A stretch of 64,000 nucleotides of DNA, from assembly GCF_002286815.1 (NCBI RefSeq), contig NZ_MUNM01000067.1, positions 1 through 64,000 of the forward strand. Direction: 5' to 3'. Below the pieces are notes generated by a model, which saw only the letters and a list, made by a program, of their open reading frames with translations, was not told the DNA's origin and made no database searches. Each line of letters starts with the position of its first letter. The stretch's first letter is position 1. Source of the stretch: Pseudomonas sp. PICF141. GTDB lineage: Bacteria; Pseudomonadota; Gammaproteobacteria; Pseudomonadales; Pseudomonadaceae. This document shows positions 44,089 through 53,277 of this stretch, piece by piece. A program made the position numbers and the translations under genes.

Positions 44089-44352
44089 ATGATGCACGCC
44101 GATTTGATTGACCAGGAAGACCTGTTGGGCCAGCTGAAATCGTTGGGCTTTCAAGTGCCGAATGGCTCTACAGCCGAGCAGGCTTGCGAGTGTGCGGTAC
44201 GTGGCTTGAACGATGAGCGGGCGATGACGCTACGCACGATGGTGAAGCAGATGTACACCAGCAGCGCGACCATCCTGCCGGCCGTGCGCCAGGCGATCGA
44301 CAAGCAATTGCTGCCGGCGTTGGCGGCGTACCAGCAAAGCCGTAGCGCCTGA
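44089..44352 (+). CDS. Conserved hypothetical small protein upstream of gbdR
   Basis: A protein of 87 residues (MMHADLIDQEDLLGQLKSLGF...). AAGGA lies eight bases before the ATG at 44089. It is helical and soluble, with two cysteines (EQACECAV) and no recognisable domain. A small hypothetical gene stands in a similar place near gbdR in other pseudomonads, which supports that it is real, but I do not recognise a function. The 374-base gap before it (43715-44088) holds the mixed REP, the minus-strand terminator and the candidate small RNA. Confidence 0.65.
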   Translation: MMHADLIDQEDLLGQLKSLGFQVPNGSTAEQACECAVRGLNDERAMTLRTMVKQMYTSSATILPAVRQAIDKQLLPALAAYQQSRSA

Positions 44353-44372
44353 TTTCTGGGGTGTTAACACTT

Positions 44373-44467
44373 TGTGGCGAGGGGGCTTGCCCCCGTTGGG
44401 TCGCGAAGCGGCCCTGAAATCTTTGCGACTGCTACGCAGCCGAACGGGGGCAAGCCCCCTCGCCACA
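44373..44467. repeat. REP family B pair downstream of gbdR
   Basis: Compact copy: TGTGGCGAGGGGGCTTGCCC (44373) and its complement ending 44467, with a short loop. It lies between convergent genes. Confidence 0.9.
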
Positions 44468-44481
44468 ATAGCCCGCGCGGT

Positions 44482-45585
44482 CTACAGCCTTACGCTCGCA
44501 AACGTCGACTCATTGCGCGCCTGACTCAATGCCGACAGCGGCCCGGACAATGGCGACAGCACCAACGCTTGCGGCAGCGGCATCATCGCCACTTGTTGCG
44601 TGGTGTTGGACCCCACACGCTCGTCGCGCGGCGGAATGCCGAAGTATTCGCGGTAGCACTTGGAGAAGTGCGGCGTAGACACGAAACCGCACACAGACGC
44701 CACTTCGATGATCGACATCGGCGTTTGCTTGAGCAACTGCCGGGCACGGATCAGGCGCAGCTTCAGGTAGTAACGCGACGGCGAACAGTGCAGATATTTC
44801 TGGAACAACCGCTCCAGCTGACGACGCGACACGGCGACGTACACCGCCAGTTCGTCGAGGTCGATCGGCTCTTCGAGGTTGGCTTCCATCAATGCCACGA
44901 TTTCCTGCAGCTTCGGCTGGTTGGTGCCGAGCATGTGCTTGAGCGGCACGCGCTGGTGATCCTGCTCGTTGCGGATGCGTTCGTAGACGAACATTTCCGA
45001 GATCGCGGCCGACAGTTCGCGACCGTGATCGCGGCTGATCAAGTGCAGCATCATGTCCAGCGGCGCAGTGCCGCCGGAGCTGGTGAAACGGTTACGGTCG
45101 AGGGTGAACAACCGGGTGCTCATGGCCACTCGAGGGAAAGCTTCCTGCATCGACGCCAGGCATTCCCAGTGCACGCTGCAATCGAAACCGTCCAGCAGAC
45201 CGGCGCACGCCAGAGCCCAGCTACCGGTGCAGACTGCGCCCAGACGACGGGACTGACGCGCCTGGCTTTGCAGCCACGACACATGCTCGCGGGTTACGGT
45301 GCGCTGAATGCCGATACCGCCGCATACGATGACGGTGTCCATGGGAGGCGCTTTGTGCATGGAGGCGTCGGGGGTGATCTGCAGACCGTCACTGGCCCAG
45401 ACCTGACCGCCATCGACGGTGAGTGTGCTCCAGCGATACAGCTCGCGGCCGGACAATTGGTTGGCCATTCGCAGAGGTTCTACTGCGGAGGCCAGAGAAA
45501 TAAGCGTGAAATTGTCCAGCAGCAAAAAGCCGATGGATTGAGGCGCACGGTTCTGGGGTTGAGCCCCGGAGTTGAACGTCGTCAT
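44482..45585 (-). CDS. gbdR: AraC-family activator of glycine betaine catabolism
   Basis: A protein of 367 residues, the length of P. aeruginosa GbdR. An N-terminal GATase1-like sensor domain (IGFLLLDNFTLISLASAVEPL; AVCTGSWALACAGLLDG) is followed by an AraC HTH domain (LDELAVYVAVSRRQLERLFQ; ASVCGFVSTPHFSKCYR). GbdR responds to glycine betaine and dimethylglycine and activates gbcAB, dgc, sox and transport genes. GGAG precedes the ATG. It is a paralogue of CdhR (37709-38653). It is convergent with the small hypothetical gene. Confidence 0.94.
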   Translation of the reverse strand: MTTFNSGAQPQNRAPQSIGFLLLDNFTLISLASAVEPLRMANQLSGRELYRWSTLTVDGGQVWASDGLQITPDASMHKAPPMDTVIVCGGIGIQRTVTREHVSWLQSQARQSRRLGAVCTGSWALACAGLLDGFDCSVHWECLASMQEAFPRVAMSTRLFTLDRNRFTSSGGTAPLDMMLHLISRDHGRELSAAISEMFVYERIRNEQDHQRVPLKHMLGTNQPKLQEIVALMEANLEEPIDLDELAVYVAVSRRQLERLFQKYLHCSPSRYYLKLRLIRARQLLKQTPMSIIEVASVCGFVSTPHFSKCYREYFGIPPRDERVGSNTTQQVAMMPLPQALVLSPLSGPLSALSQARNESTFASVRL

Positions 45586-45700
45586 CGCGGTATCTCCTCA
45601 CACAAAGCGGGTGATGGCCTCAGGCGGAGGCTCTTTTTATTGCCATCGTTCTCGCGTGGGAGACGGGCTTTGTAATGACAGAGCAATTGCCATGCCTAAA

Positions 45701-45718
45701 ATTGAATACGTGTTCAAT
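45701..45718. promoter_or_regulatory. Inverted repeat upstream of gbdR
   Basis: ATTGAA, six bases, TTCAAT, about 115 bases before the gbdR ATG. The half-sites resemble those of the BetI operator (ATTGAACGTTCAAT at 53514-53527) but with a wider spacer. Possible operator; unproven. Confidence 0.3.
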
Positions 45719-46029
45719 AACTCCTGAAAACGACGTCGCGATGCGTCTAGATATGGCGCGCAGAGATAAGAGGTCATAAGTGCCATTAGAGGCCGCAAAC
45801 CCGCTACCCCGTTGCCTGTGAGCAAATCGGTAGCACTTGTGGGAACAGGGCTGCGAGGCTCCAGGGGAGAGTGTCACCGCAAGCACGGCGACGGACGGTC
45901 AGGCGTGAATTGGATCCCTGGCGGGGGCAGACAGGCTTACCTGTTTGCGACGCGCCAAAACGTGGCACGTTTTGGTGCGAGTGTTCACTTGGTGCGCAGT
46001 TTTGACTGTTTTGATGGGAATGAGATCGC

Positions 46030-46141
46030 GGTGGCGAGGGGGCTTGTCGGAACGCCGCATCGCCCCGTTCGGCTGCGCAGCAGTCGTAAAGATTTCAGGG
46101 GCGCTGCGCGACCCAACGGGGGGGCAAGCCCCCTCACCACA
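46030..46141. repeat. Rearranged REP family B pair
   Basis: The left arm reads GGTGGCGAGGGGGCTTG and then TCGGAACGCCGCATCG before CCCCGTTCGGCTGCGCAGC, so an unrelated 16-base block interrupts the usual arm. The right arm has seven G's and ends CTCACCACA at 46141. Confidence 0.75.
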
Positions 46142-46154
46142 GGTCAACCCGGTA

Positions 46155-47531
46155 TCAGCACTCGACCGCGCTGACTGCTAACCCACCGCGCGATGTCTCT
46201 TTATATTTGTCGTGCATGTCGGCACCGGTATCACGCATGGTGCGGATCACCCGGTCCAGCGAGATAAAGTGCTGACCGTCGCCGCGTAGCGCCATCTGAG
46301 CCGCGTTGATCGCTTTCACCGCGGCAATCGCATTGCGCTCGATGCACGGCACTTGCACCAGCCCACCCACGGGATCGCAGGTCAGGCCGAGGTTGTGTTC
46401 CAGGCCGATTTCCGCCGCGTTGCACAATTGCTCCGGTGTGGCCCCGAGAATTTCCGCCAACCCGGCCGCCGCCATCGCGCAAGCCGAACCGACTTCACCC
46501 TGGCAACCGACCTCGGCACCGGAAATCGAGGCGTTCTTCTTGCACAGAATCCCCACCGCCGCGGCACTGAGGAAGTAATCGACCACGTTGGCGTCTGTCA
46601 CTGCCTCGCTGAACTTCATGAAGTAGTGCAACACCGCCGGAATGATCCCAGCCGCGCCGTTGGTCGGCGCCGTCACCATGCGCCCGCCGGCAGCGTTTTC
46701 TTCGTTGACCGCCAGGGCGAACAAGTTCACCCACTCCATGGCGCTCAGGGTCGAGCCGATCACGTTGGGCTTGTTCAGTTCTTGCAGGCTGCGGTGCAAT
46801 TTGGCTGCGCGACGACGCACATTCAGGCCACCGGGCAAGATGCCTTCGTGCTTGAGGCCTTGCTCCACGCAATCTTGCATCGCGCGCCAGAGTTTCATCA
46901 GGCCGGCGCGAATTTCTTCTTCGCTGCGCCAGACTTTCTCGTTGGCCATCATCAGCTCTGCAACGCGCAGGTTGTGCTGCTTGCAGAGACTGAGCAGCTC
47001 GACGGCACTGGAGAAATCGTAAGGCAGCACGGTGCGGTCCAGATCCACCACGCCGCTGGAAGCCTGTGCCTCATCGACGACAAAACCGCCACCGATGGAA
47101 TAGTAGGTGTCGCGATGCAATTCACCGTGATCGCCTTCGGCAACCAGGGTCATGGCGTTGGGATGGAACGGCAGGTTCTCGTCGATCAGGCGCATGTCCC
47201 GGGCCCAGATGAACGGGACCGACAAGCGACCGTCGAGCAATAACGTGTCGGTTTCACGCAGGGTCTGGATGCGGATGCCGATTTGCGACGGATCGATCGC
47301 GTCCGGCCACTCGCCCATCAGGCCCATGATCACTGCGTTGTCGCTGCCGTGACCGATACCGGTGGCCGAAAGCGACCCATAAAGCTGAACCTCAACGCGC
47401 CGTATCTGCTCCAAAAGTCCCTGTTCACGCAAACCTTGCACGAACAGCGCCGCGGCGCGCATAGGCCCCACGGTGTGCGAACTGGAAGGGCCGATGCCGA
47501 TTTTGAACAAGTCGAAAACGCTGATAGCCAT
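46155..47531 (-). CDS. sdaB: L-serine ammonia-lyase (iron-sulfur type)
   Basis: A protein of 458 residues from MAISVFDLFKIGIGPSSSHTVGP. It has the N-terminal beta-domain (FKIGIGPSSSHTVGPM) and the C-terminal catalytic domain with cysteines in GILCKKNASISGAEVGCQGEVGSA and LTCDPVGG that ligate the [4Fe-4S] cluster. It deaminates serine to pyruvate, the last step of glycine betaine use. It is divergent from cbcX and close to gbdR, as in P. aeruginosa. AGGAG is ten bases upstream of the start. Confidence 0.94.
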   Translation of the reverse strand: MAISVFDLFKIGIGPSSSHTVGPMRAAALFVQGLREQGLLEQIRRVEVQLYGSLSATGIGHGSDNAVIMGLMGEWPDAIDPSQIGIRIQTLRETDTLLLDGRLSVPFIWARDMRLIDENLPFHPNAMTLVAEGDHGELHRDTYYSIGGGFVVDEAQASSGVVDLDRTVLPYDFSSAVELLSLCKQHNLRVAELMMANEKVWRSEEEIRAGLMKLWRAMQDCVEQGLKHEGILPGGLNVRRRAAKLHRSLQELNKPNVIGSTLSAMEWVNLFALAVNEENAAGGRMVTAPTNGAAGIIPAVLHYFMKFSEAVTDANVVDYFLSAAAVGILCKKNASISGAEVGCQGEVGSACAMAAAGLAEILGATPEQLCNAAEIGLEHNLGLTCDPVGGLVQVPCIERNAIAAVKAINAAQMALRGDGQHFISLDRVIRTMRDTGADMHDKYKETSRGGLAVSAVEC

Positions 47532-47968
47532 TACTGCTGAACTCCTGGATGTGCCTGCTCCAGGCGCAAAAGCGCCCAGTGGCGGAGCTGCTACGCTCAA
47601 GCTGCAATCCGCCGAGATGGCCGCATCATCAGGCTTTTGTCATGTCGCTCAACGTCTCACACCGACGCACTCATGCCCGCTAGCGCCGCAAGCCGCTTAC
47701 GCAATGTTTTCGCCGTTTTTTTGCGGATCAGCGGGGCTGAACCGGCTGAAAAAAGCTGTAAACGACGTTACCGACACTGGATGCGACCATCCCTGTACTG
47801 GTTACGACGCACCCTGTAGGCGTCAGATTTTCACTGGTACATGATCGTATCGACTCGATTGCAAGGCGCCGTGGTAGAGATGTCTCCAAAACGCCATCCA
47901 ACCGCAACAGATAAGTGCGGTGGTCCAGTCGGAACACTGCCAAAAAAAACACCAAGGAGTCGCCCCTT
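47532..47968. other. Divergent promoter region sdaB-cbcX
   Basis: These 437 bases hold no gene or REP. A single CATGTCGCTCA (47641-47651) matches the right half of the gbc/dgc motif (ATGTCGC). A second GTCG core on the other strand is at 47663-47666. Both genes are expected GbdR targets, but no paired 21-base site was found here. Confidence 0.5.
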
Positions 47969-48919
47969 ATGAAAGGTTCCCCGTCGTTGTTGTTGGCCGC
48001 CATGCTGAGTATGCCGTTCCTGGCTCAAGCCGCAGAACCGGCCCAATGCAACACCGTAAACTTCTCCGATGTCGGCTGGACGGACATTACCGTCACTACC
48101 GCCACCACCAGCGTCGTTCTCGACGCCTTGGGCTACAAGACCAAGACCACGATGATTTCCGTGCCGGTGACCTACAAGTCGCTGGCCGACGGCAAGAACA
48201 TGGACGTGTTCCTCGGTAACTGGATGCCGACCATGGAAAACGACATCAAGGCCTACCGCGATGCCGGCACCGTCGAGACGGTGCGCGCTAATCTGGAAAA
48301 CGCAAAATACACACTCGCCGTCCCCGAAGAGTTGTATAACAAAGGTCTGAAAGATTTCGCCGACATCGCCAAGTTCAAGAAAGAACTCGACGGCAAGATC
48401 TATGGCATCGAACCGGGTAACGACGGCAACCGCCTGATCCAGAGCATGATCGACAAGAACGCCTTCGGCCTCAAGGACGCCGGCTTCAAGGTGGTCGAGT
48501 CCAGCGAGGCAGGCATGCTCTCGCAAGTCGATCGCGCCGAGCGCCGCAACACCGCCGTGGTGTTCCTGGGCTGGGAACCGCACCCGATGAACACTCGATT
48601 CAAGATGAAGTACCTGACCGGCGGCGACGAATACTTCGGCCCGAATTTCGGCCAGGCGACCATCTACACCAACACCCGCAAGGGTTACACGCAGGAATGC
48701 AGCAACGTGGGTCAGTTGCTGAAGAACCTGGTGTTCACCCTCGACATGGAAAGCACACTGATGGGCAATGTCCTGGACGACAAAATGAAGCCTGACGCGG
48801 CCGCCAAGGCCTGGCTGAAAAAGAATCCACAGGTGCTCGATACCTGGCTCGCTGGCGTGACCACCATTGACGGTAAACCAGGCCTGGAGGCCGTGAAAGC
48901 CAAGCTCGCGCAGCCTTGA
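47969..48919 (+). CDS. cbcX: Choline/betaine/carnitine ABC transporter, periplasmic binding protein
   Basis: A protein of 316 residues from the ATG at 47969, with AAGGAG nine bases upstream. Signal peptide MKGSPSLLLAAMLSMPFLAQA. The OpuAC-type fold shares IYGIEPGNDGNRLIQ and FLGWEPHPMN with CaiX; tryptophans in GWTDI, NWMPTM and GWEPHP should bind the trimethylammonium group. It feeds CbcW and CbcV. First gene of cbcXWV. Confidence 0.93.
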   Translation: MKGSPSLLLAAMLSMPFLAQAAEPAQCNTVNFSDVGWTDITVTTATTSVVLDALGYKTKTTMISVPVTYKSLADGKNMDVFLGNWMPTMENDIKAYRDAGTVETVRANLENAKYTLAVPEELYNKGLKDFADIAKFKKELDGKIYGIEPGNDGNRLIQSMIDKNAFGLKDAGFKVVESSEAGMLSQVDRAERRNTAVVFLGWEPHPMNTRFKMKYLTGGDEYFGPNFGQATIYTNTRKGYTQECSNVGQLLKNLVFTLDMESTLMGNVLDDKMKPDAAAKAWLKKNPQVLDTWLAGVTTIDGKPGLEAVKAKLAQP

Positions 48920-48939
48920 TTTAGGGAGCATCGCTTACG

Positions 48940-48961
48940 CCGGACGGCTTCGGCTGTCCGG
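48940..48961 (+). other. Stem-loop between cbcX and cbcW
   Basis: CCGGACGGC (48940-48948), TTCG tetraloop, GCTGTCCGG (48953-48961), with no T-run close enough to end transcription. Probably a 3' stabiliser of the binding-protein message, like the stem-loop after caiX. Confidence 0.6.
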
Positions 48962-48996
48962 GCTGTTTATTTCCTTGCATGCGGACGTTCACTACC

Positions 48997-49842
48997 ATGC
49001 TGATTGATCAGAAAATACCTTTAGGCCAGTACATCGCGGGCTTCGTTGAATGGTTGACGCAACACGGCGCCAACACCTTCGACGCAATCGCCGTGTCTCT
49101 GGAAACGATGATCCACGGCGTGACTTTTGCGCTGACCTGGTTCAACCCGCTGGCATTGATCGGCCTCATCGCGCTACTGGCGCACTTCATTCAACGCAAA
49201 TGGGGCCTGACCGCTTTCGTCGTCGCCTCTTTTCTGCTGATCCTCAATCTGGGGTACTGGCAGGAAACCATGGAAACCCTCGCCCAGGTGTTGTTCGCGA
49301 CCATGGTGTGCGTGCTGATCGGCGTGCCGTTGGGCATCGTCGCCGCGCACAAACCGATGTTCTATACAATGATGCGGCCGGTGCTCGATCTGATGCAGAC
49401 CGTGCCGACTTTCGTGTACCTCATTCCTACCCTGACCCTCTTCGGTCTGGGTGTGGTCCCGGGTCTGATTTCGACGGTGGTGTTCGCGATTGCCGCGCCC
49501 ATCCGCCTGACCTACCTGGGCATCCGCGATGTGCCGCAAGAACTGATGGACGCCGGCAAGGCCTTTGGCTGCTCGCGCCGTCAGCTGCTCTCGCGAATCG
49601 AACTGCCCCACGCCATGCCAAGCATCGCGGCCGGTATCACCCAGTGCATCATGCTGTCGTTGTCGATGGTGGTGATTGCGGCACTGGTGGGCGCCGACGG
49701 CCTGGGCAAACCTGTGGTCAACGCACTGAACACTGCTGATATCGCACTGGGCTTCGAAGCAGGCCTGGCGATCGTACTGCTGGCGATCATGCTCGACCGT
49801 ATCTGCAAACAACCCGAAGCCAAAGTAGGGGGTGACGCATGA
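48997..49842 (+). CDS. cbcW: Choline/betaine/carnitine ABC transporter, permease
   Basis: A protein of 281 residues from the ATG at 48997; an ATG six codons earlier (48979) is possible, and neither has a strong ribosome-binding site. Six or so hydrophobic helices, and the permease-ATPase contact loop (ELMDAGKAFGCSRRQLLSRIELPHAMPSI, about residues 182-210) of ProW/OpuAB-type inner-membrane proteins. It shares four bases (ATGA) with cbcV. Confidence 0.93.
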   Translation: MLIDQKIPLGQYIAGFVEWLTQHGANTFDAIAVSLETMIHGVTFALTWFNPLALIGLIALLAHFIQRKWGLTAFVVASFLLILNLGYWQETMETLAQVLFATMVCVLIGVPLGIVAAHKPMFYTMMRPVLDLMQTVPTFVYLIPTLTLFGLGVVPGLISTVVFAIAAPIRLTYLGIRDVPQELMDAGKAFGCSRRQLLSRIELPHAMPSIAAGITQCIMLSLSMVVIAALVGADGLGKPVVNALNTADIALGFEAGLAIVLLAIMLDRICKQPEAKVGGDA

Positions 49843-51017
49843 GCATTATTCGCTTTGAAGACGTGGACGTGATCTTCTCCAAAGACCCGCGCGCCGCGCT
49901 CAAGCTCCTCGACGAGGGCATGACGCGCAATGAGATCCTGAAAAAGACCGGGCAAATCGTCGGTGTCGAAAAGGCCAGCCTGGACATCGAAAAAGGCGAA
50001 ATCTGCGTGCTGATGGGCCTGTCTGGCTCAGGTAAATCCAGCCTGTTGCGCTGCATCAACGGCCTCAACACCGTCAGCCGTGGCAAATTGTTCGTCGAGC
50101 ATGAAGGCAAGCAGATCGACATTGCCTCCTGCACGCCGGCGGAACTGAAAATGATGCGTACCAAACGCATCGCGATGGTGTTCCAGAAGTTCGCCCTGAT
50201 GCCTTGGCTGACGGTGCGCGAGAACATCAGCTTCGGCCTGGAAATGCAGGGTCGCCCCGAGAAAGAACGTCGCAAACTGGTGGACGAGAAGCTTGAGCTG
50301 GTGGGCCTGACCCAGTGGCGCAACAAAAAACCCGATGAGCTTTCCGGCGGTATGCAACAGCGTGTCGGCCTGGCCCGAGCGCTGGCAATGGATGCCGATA
50401 TTCTGCTGATGGACGAACCGTTCTCGGCCCTCGACCCGCTGATTCGCCAAGGCCTGCAAGACGAACTGCTGGAACTGCAACGCAAACTGAGCAAGACCAT
50501 CGTTTTCGTGAGCCACGACCTCGATGAAGCCCTGAAGCTGGGCAGCCGTATCGCCATCATGAAAGACGGCCGGATCATCCAGTACAGCAAGCCGGAAGAA
50601 ATCGTCCTCAACCCTGCGGACGATTACGTGCGTACCTTCGTCGCCCACACCAATCCGTTGAACGTATTGTGCGGTCGCAGCCTGATGCGCACCCTGGACA
50701 ACTGCAAACGCATCAACGGTTCGGTGTGCCTGGATCCGGGCGGCGATTCGTGGCTGGACCTGGCCGAAGGCAACACCATCAAAGGCGCACGCCAGAACGG
50801 TTCGAGCCTGGACCTGCAGAACTGGATACCGGGGCAAGCGGTTGAAGGTCTGGGGCGTCGCCCAACGTTGGTAGATTCCAGCATCGGTATGCGCGATGCG
50901 CTGCAGATTCGTTACCAGACTGGTAACAAGCTGGTGCTGCACGACAACAACAAGGTTGTCGGGATTCTCGGCGACAGCGAGCTGTACCACGCGCTGCTCG
51001 GCAAGAACCTGGGGTAA
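49839..51017 (+). CDS. cbcV: Choline/betaine/carnitine ABC transporter, ATP-binding protein
   Basis: A protein of 392 residues. Walker A GLSGSGKSS (60-68), signature LSGGMQQR, Walker B ILLMDEPFSALDP and switch VSHDLDEA are intact. The C-terminal 110 residues extend past the ATPase core and end with one CBS-like half (LVLHDNNKVVGILGDSELY), as in ProV/OpuAA transporters that sense ionic strength. Coupled to cbcW by ATGA overlap and followed by a terminator. Confidence 0.94.
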   Translation: MSIIRFEDVDVIFSKDPRAALKLLDEGMTRNEILKKTGQIVGVEKASLDIEKGEICVLMGLSGSGKSSLLRCINGLNTVSRGKLFVEHEGKQIDIASCTPAELKMMRTKRIAMVFQKFALMPWLTVRENISFGLEMQGRPEKERRKLVDEKLELVGLTQWRNKKPDELSGGMQQRVGLARALAMDADILLMDEPFSALDPLIRQGLQDELLELQRKLSKTIVFVSHDLDEALKLGSRIAIMKDGRIIQYSKPEEIVLNPADDYVRTFVAHTNPLNVLCGRSLMRTLDNCKRINGSVCLDPGGDSWLDLAEGNTIKGARQNGSSLDLQNWIPGQAVEGLGRRPTLVDSSIGMRDALQIRYQTGNKLVLHDNNKVVGILGDSELYHALLGKNLG

Positions 51018-51032
51018 AAAGCAACAGACACA

Positions 51033-51065
51033 AAAACGCCGCGAGAGATCGCGGCGTTTTTGTTT
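51033..51065 (+). terminator. Rho-independent terminator of cbcXWV
   Basis: AAAACGCCGCGA, GAGA loop, TCGCGGCGTTTTTGTTT: a 12-base-pair stem with a T-tract, 15 bases past the cbcV stop. Confidence 0.9.
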
Positions 51066-51096
51066 GTGCAGATATTTGGTTGTAAACGCGGCCCCC

Positions 51097-51228
51097 TGTG
51101 GCGAGGGGGCTTGCCCCCGTTGGGTCACGCAGCGGCCCCAAAACCAGACACCGAGGTATTCAGAAAGATCGCGCTGGCCGGGTTTACGACTGCTTCGCAG
51201 CCGAACGGGGGCAAGCCCCCTCGCCACA
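51097..51228. repeat. REP family B pair between cbcV and betT
   Basis: Arms TGTGGCGAGGGGGCTTGCCC (51097) and the complement ending 51228, between convergent genes. Confidence 0.9.
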
Positions 51229-51270
51229 ATGGAGCTGCGGCGCATTCACTGCACCGCATCTCCTCAAACC

Positions 51271-53277
51271 TCAGCTATAAACCCGGCCAAGCAGTTGCCG
51301 ATGGCTTTCAAACTGATCGAGCACATCACGGGTGATCTGATCCTGAGTGAAGCCCATCAGGTCGTAATCCTGGCTGCCGTTGTGCAGGTACACCTCGGCG
51401 CGGTAGTAACGTGCGCGCGGTTCATCGGCGCTTTCAGCAGACACGGTGTCACTCGCTGCCGCCAGGTAACCGTCCAGGCTCACTTCGTAGACAAAAGGGT
51501 TACCCTCTTCCATCTCGATCCGCACGCCCATGCAGCGCTTGGCCTTGCCCAGCAACGTCTGCACATCCAGGCCCTGAGCACGCAATTGCACAGCCGCGTC
51601 TTCCAGCGCCGGGCTGACGCGCTTGTCCATGAAACGCTGAACGATCGACTGGTTCGGTTGCAGGTCCAACTGGGTCAGACGCTCGCTGAAACCACGACGA
51701 CCACGCGCCGCCAGTTGCGCTTGCTCCTGTTCGATTTGCACGTCCTGGCGCATGGCCTTGTGCAAGCCGAACATGAAGAACACCAGCACTACCGAGAACG
51801 GCAGCCCCGCCAGCACCACCATGGTTTGCATGGCTTCGAAGTTACCGGCGAACAACAGACCGATGGTCACCAGGGTAATCACCGCCGACCAGAAAATCCG
51901 CAGCCAATGCGGCGCATCTTCGTCAACATTGCCGCCCTTGCACGAAAGGTTGGCCATCATCACCGCGCCGGAATCCGCCGGGGTCAGGAACAGCACGAAG
52001 CCGACAAAAATCGACACGCCGATCACGATCTTCGACGCCGGGTAATGCTCAAGTAACTGGTAGATCGCCATTGACGGCTGTTCCAGTGCCGTCTTCCCAA
52101 GCTCCACCGCCCCATGGTTCATCACCAAGTCCAGGGCCGAGTTACCGAAGATCGACAGCCATGCCAGGGTGAAACCCAGCGGAATCAGCAACACGCCGGC
52201 CACCAGTTCACGCACCGTGCGACCACGGGAAATACGCGCGATGAACATGCCTACGAACGGTGCCCAGGAAATCCACCAGGCCCAGTAGAACAGAGTCCAC
52301 AGGCCCAACCAGCGGTCGGACTTCTCACTGTCGCCTTCATACACATAGAGGTCGAACGTCTTGAGCACCACACCGTTCAGGTAGTCGCCGATGTTCTGCA
52401 CGAAGCCGTTGAGCAGGTGCAAGGTCGGGCCGAACAGCAGCACGAAAATCAGCAGACCGCTGAACAGCACGATGTTCAGGTTGGACAGGCGGCGAATACC
52501 GTTTTCCACGCCAGACACCGCGGCGATGGTCGCCACGGTGCTCATCACGATAATCACGATCAGCAGGTTGGTGTTGCTGTGCTCCATGCCGAACAGGTTT
52601 TCCAGCCCCGACGACACTTGCAGCGAACCAATCCCCAGGTTCGTCACCAGCCCCAAGAGGGTCACGAACATGCCGAAGCCGTCCACCGCATGACCGGCCG
52701 CGCCTTTGACCCAACGCTCGCCGACCAGCGGATACAGCGCCGACCGCAACGCCAGCGGCTGGTTATGACGGTAAGCGAAGTACGCCACGGCCAGGCCGAC
52801 CAGTGCGTAGATTGCCCAGCCATGCAGGCCCCAATGCAGGAACGTCAATTGCACCGCCTGACGAGCCGCGAGATTGCTGCCGGCCACGCCTTCCGGCGGA
52901 TTGAAGTAGTGGTCCAGCGGCTCGGATGCACCGAAGTACAACAACGAGATGCCGATACCCGACGAGAACAGCATCCCCGCCCAGGCGCCGTAGCTGAAAT
53001 CCGGGGTATCGTCCTTGCTGCCCAGTTTGAGTTTGCCGTAGGACGAAAACGCCAGGCCCACCACAAAAACCAGATAAGCGGCGATCACCACCATGTAGTA
53101 CCAGCCGAAGCTGCGGGACAACCAAGCCTGGGCAATGCCGAGCATTCTGCCGGCCTCTTGCGGGGCGATGATCAGAATGGCGGTCAACAGCAGAATCAAC
53201 ACGGTAGAGGTGTAAAACACCCAACCGTTGACCGTCACCTTCTCGGGTGGGGTCTTTATTAGAGAGGCAGAACTCAT
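51271..53277 (-). CDS. betT: High-affinity choline transporter, BCCT family
   Basis: A protein of 668 residues from the ATG at 53277, with GGAG ten bases upstream. About 12 hydrophobic helices, with the BCCT tryptophan motif region (FYWAWWISWAPFVGMFIARIS) that forms the quaternary-ammonium site, and GAWAGMLFSSGIGISLLYFG. The long hydrophilic C-terminal tail (about 170 residues) is typical of BetT-type rather than short-tailed carriers and can sense osmolality. Proton-coupled choline uptake by family. Divergent from betIBA, with the BetI palindrome in the shared region. Confidence 0.92.
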   Translation of the reverse strand: MSSASLIKTPPEKVTVNGWVFYTSTVLILLLTAILIIAPQEAGRMLGIAQAWLSRSFGWYYMVVIAAYLVFVVGLAFSSYGKLKLGSKDDTPDFSYGAWAGMLFSSGIGISLLYFGASEPLDHYFNPPEGVAGSNLAARQAVQLTFLHWGLHGWAIYALVGLAVAYFAYRHNQPLALRSALYPLVGERWVKGAAGHAVDGFGMFVTLLGLVTNLGIGSLQVSSGLENLFGMEHSNTNLLIVIIVMSTVATIAAVSGVENGIRRLSNLNIVLFSGLLIFVLLFGPTLHLLNGFVQNIGDYLNGVVLKTFDLYVYEGDSEKSDRWLGLWTLFYWAWWISWAPFVGMFIARISRGRTVRELVAGVLLIPLGFTLAWLSIFGNSALDLVMNHGAVELGKTALEQPSMAIYQLLEHYPASKIVIGVSIFVGFVLFLTPADSGAVMMANLSCKGGNVDEDAPHWLRIFWSAVITLVTIGLLFAGNFEAMQTMVVLAGLPFSVVLVFFMFGLHKAMRQDVQIEQEQAQLAARGRRGFSERLTQLDLQPNQSIVQRFMDKRVSPALEDAAVQLRAQGLDVQTLLGKAKRCMGVRIEMEEGNPFVYEVSLDGYLAAASDTVSAESADEPRARYYRAEVYLHNGSQDYDLMGFTQDQITRDVLDQFESHRQLLGRVYS

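Larger units (their letters stand above)
45586..46154. other. Intergenic region gbdR-sdaB
   Basis: This 569-base gap holds the gbdR upstream region with an inverted repeat ATTGAA-TACGTG-TTCAAT (45701-45718) and a rearranged REP pair (46030-46141). No plausible gene was seen in 45720-46030. Confidence 0.7.

Noticed and set aside
43880..44092. Plus-strand frame of 70 codons before the small hypothetical gene
   Set aside because: It overlaps the minus-strand terminator region and the promoter region, has no ribosome-binding site and no recognisable protein sequence.
43831..44154. Minus-strand frame of 107 codons across the candidate small RNA
   Set aside because: It overlaps the 44089-44352 gene in antisense, has low-complexity composition and runs through the terminator stem, so a non-coding RNA is preferred.
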